Origin: Nitrospira sp.
GTDB taxonomy: Bacteria; Nitrospirota; Nitrospiria; Nitrospirales; Nitrospiraceae
Assembly (NCBI GenBank): GCA_023248215.1
Contig: JAHFEW010000041.1
Coordinates: 1-38,328, forward strand
Direction of reading: 5' to 3'
DNA length: 38,328 bases
The translations under genes were made by a program, and so were the position numbers. The notes under the pieces were generated by a model. That model was not told the origin of the DNA and did no database searches. It saw only the letters and a program-made list of their open reading frames with translations. Shown piece by piece: positions 38,104 through 38,328 of this stretch (the first letter of the stretch is position 1; each line of letters starts with the position of its first letter).

Positions 38104-38328
38104 TCACAGATGGAGTTCCTTGCGGATGTCGCGTAACGCCTTGGTTGCCAACATCGGTTTAGTGAGCTTTCGTTTCCAGGCGGAAAACCGCTGTTCTGCC
38201 GCTGCAACCCAGGCCTCATCCACGGCAGTCAGACGTTCATCCTTCATCTCTGCCATGAGGCGCTCGACCAAACGTTCGCGCTCCGTCGCGGATAGTTTGC
38301 GAGCTTGTTTTTCAATGGCTAAGACAAG
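38104..38328 (-). CDS. Addiction-module antitoxin (PF09720-like), partial at window edge
   Basis: Reading the minus strand from 38328 gives 74 codons to a TGA at 38104-38106. The text includes KQARKLSATERERLVERLMA, a DEAWVAAAEQRFSAWKRKLT segment and a C-terminal ALRDIRKELHL. The LSATERERLVERLMA...W-x-x-A-x-x-R pattern matches the short unstable antitoxins of the PF09720 type, usually encoded just before a RelE-type toxin. Only the start lies outside the window. No toxin gene follows: a strong hairpin begins 40 bases downstream. The gene is therefore an orphan or is arranged with the toxin upstream. Confidence 0.72.
   Translation of the reverse strand, partial: LVLAIEKQARKLSATERERLVERLMAEMKDERLTAVDEAWVAAAEQRFSAWKRKLTKPMLATKALRDIRKELHL

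Noticed and set aside
1-38328. CRISPR arrays, tRNA or rRNA genes
   Set aside because: No regularly spaced short repeats were seen: repeats here are few, long and hairpin-ended. I found no tRNA cloverleaf or rRNA-like sequence, although a covariance search was not possible.

Overview
The window reads as a chromosomal segment of a free-living, GC-rich, Gram-negative-type bacterium. There is a periplasmic lipoprotein, an RND pump and a polysaccharide flippase. Gene content and the style of intergenic repeats suggest a Nitrospira-like (Nitrospirota) genome, but that assignment is an inference; no rRNA or other marker gene is present.

Left accessory region (1-4360). The window opens inside the 5' end of a carbon-starvation permease gene (cstA, minus strand). 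A frameshifted, truncated second copy of the same cstA 5' end lies 1.1 kb away. Between the two copies sit a ParE-type toxin-antitoxin remnant (antitoxin intact, toxin frameshifted) and a complete mazEF pair with its own promoter and operator-like repeats. Next is a visibly AT-richer, tightly coupled three-gene minus-strand operon: a TIGR04255-type protein followed by two small uncharacterised proteins. It is the best candidate here for an undescribed accessory or defence-like system. A TfoX-N protein and a lipase-like alpha/beta hydrolase follow.

Glycan and headgroup region (5414-20424, all minus strand). A strong sigma70-type promoter (20469-20497) drives a compact operon: a split TPP-dependent phosphonopyruvate/sulfopyruvate-type decarboxylase (two subunits), a PhnW-like aminotransferase, a PntC-like nucleotidyltransferase, a fusion of a degenerate nucleotidyltransferase with a CDP-alcohol phosphatidyltransferase, and an UPF0104/AglD-type membrane protein. 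Together these could make, activate and transfer 2-aminoethylphosphonate (or a sulfonate analogue) to a lipid or glycan. No PEP mutase gene is present. Downstream come a polyprenyl-P GT2, two GT4 enzymes, a Wzx-like flippase, a second GT2, a LarA-family protein with all key catalytic residues, and a GT39-like membrane glycosyltransferase. This looks like an exopolysaccharide or glycolipid locus.

Efflux region (20534-26917, plus strand). Two tandem paralogous secreted proteins precede a TetR regulator with a clear operator, a periplasmic adaptor and a 1058-aa RND permease.

Right region (26918-38328). This part holds mostly short single genes: SCP2-like, SpeD-like, zinc-ribbon, flavin reductase, an M50 protease coupled to a DUF2167 protein, a second toxin-antitoxin pair with a disturbed toxin, FKBP, DUF2914, a YajG-like lipoprotein, several unknowns, a PHD-finger-like zinc protein and a partial antitoxin. 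Punctuating it is a family of hairpin-ended repeats (six full or partial copies). Five of them begin within 0-10 nt of a stop codon, always in the same orientation, and their terminal arms covary.
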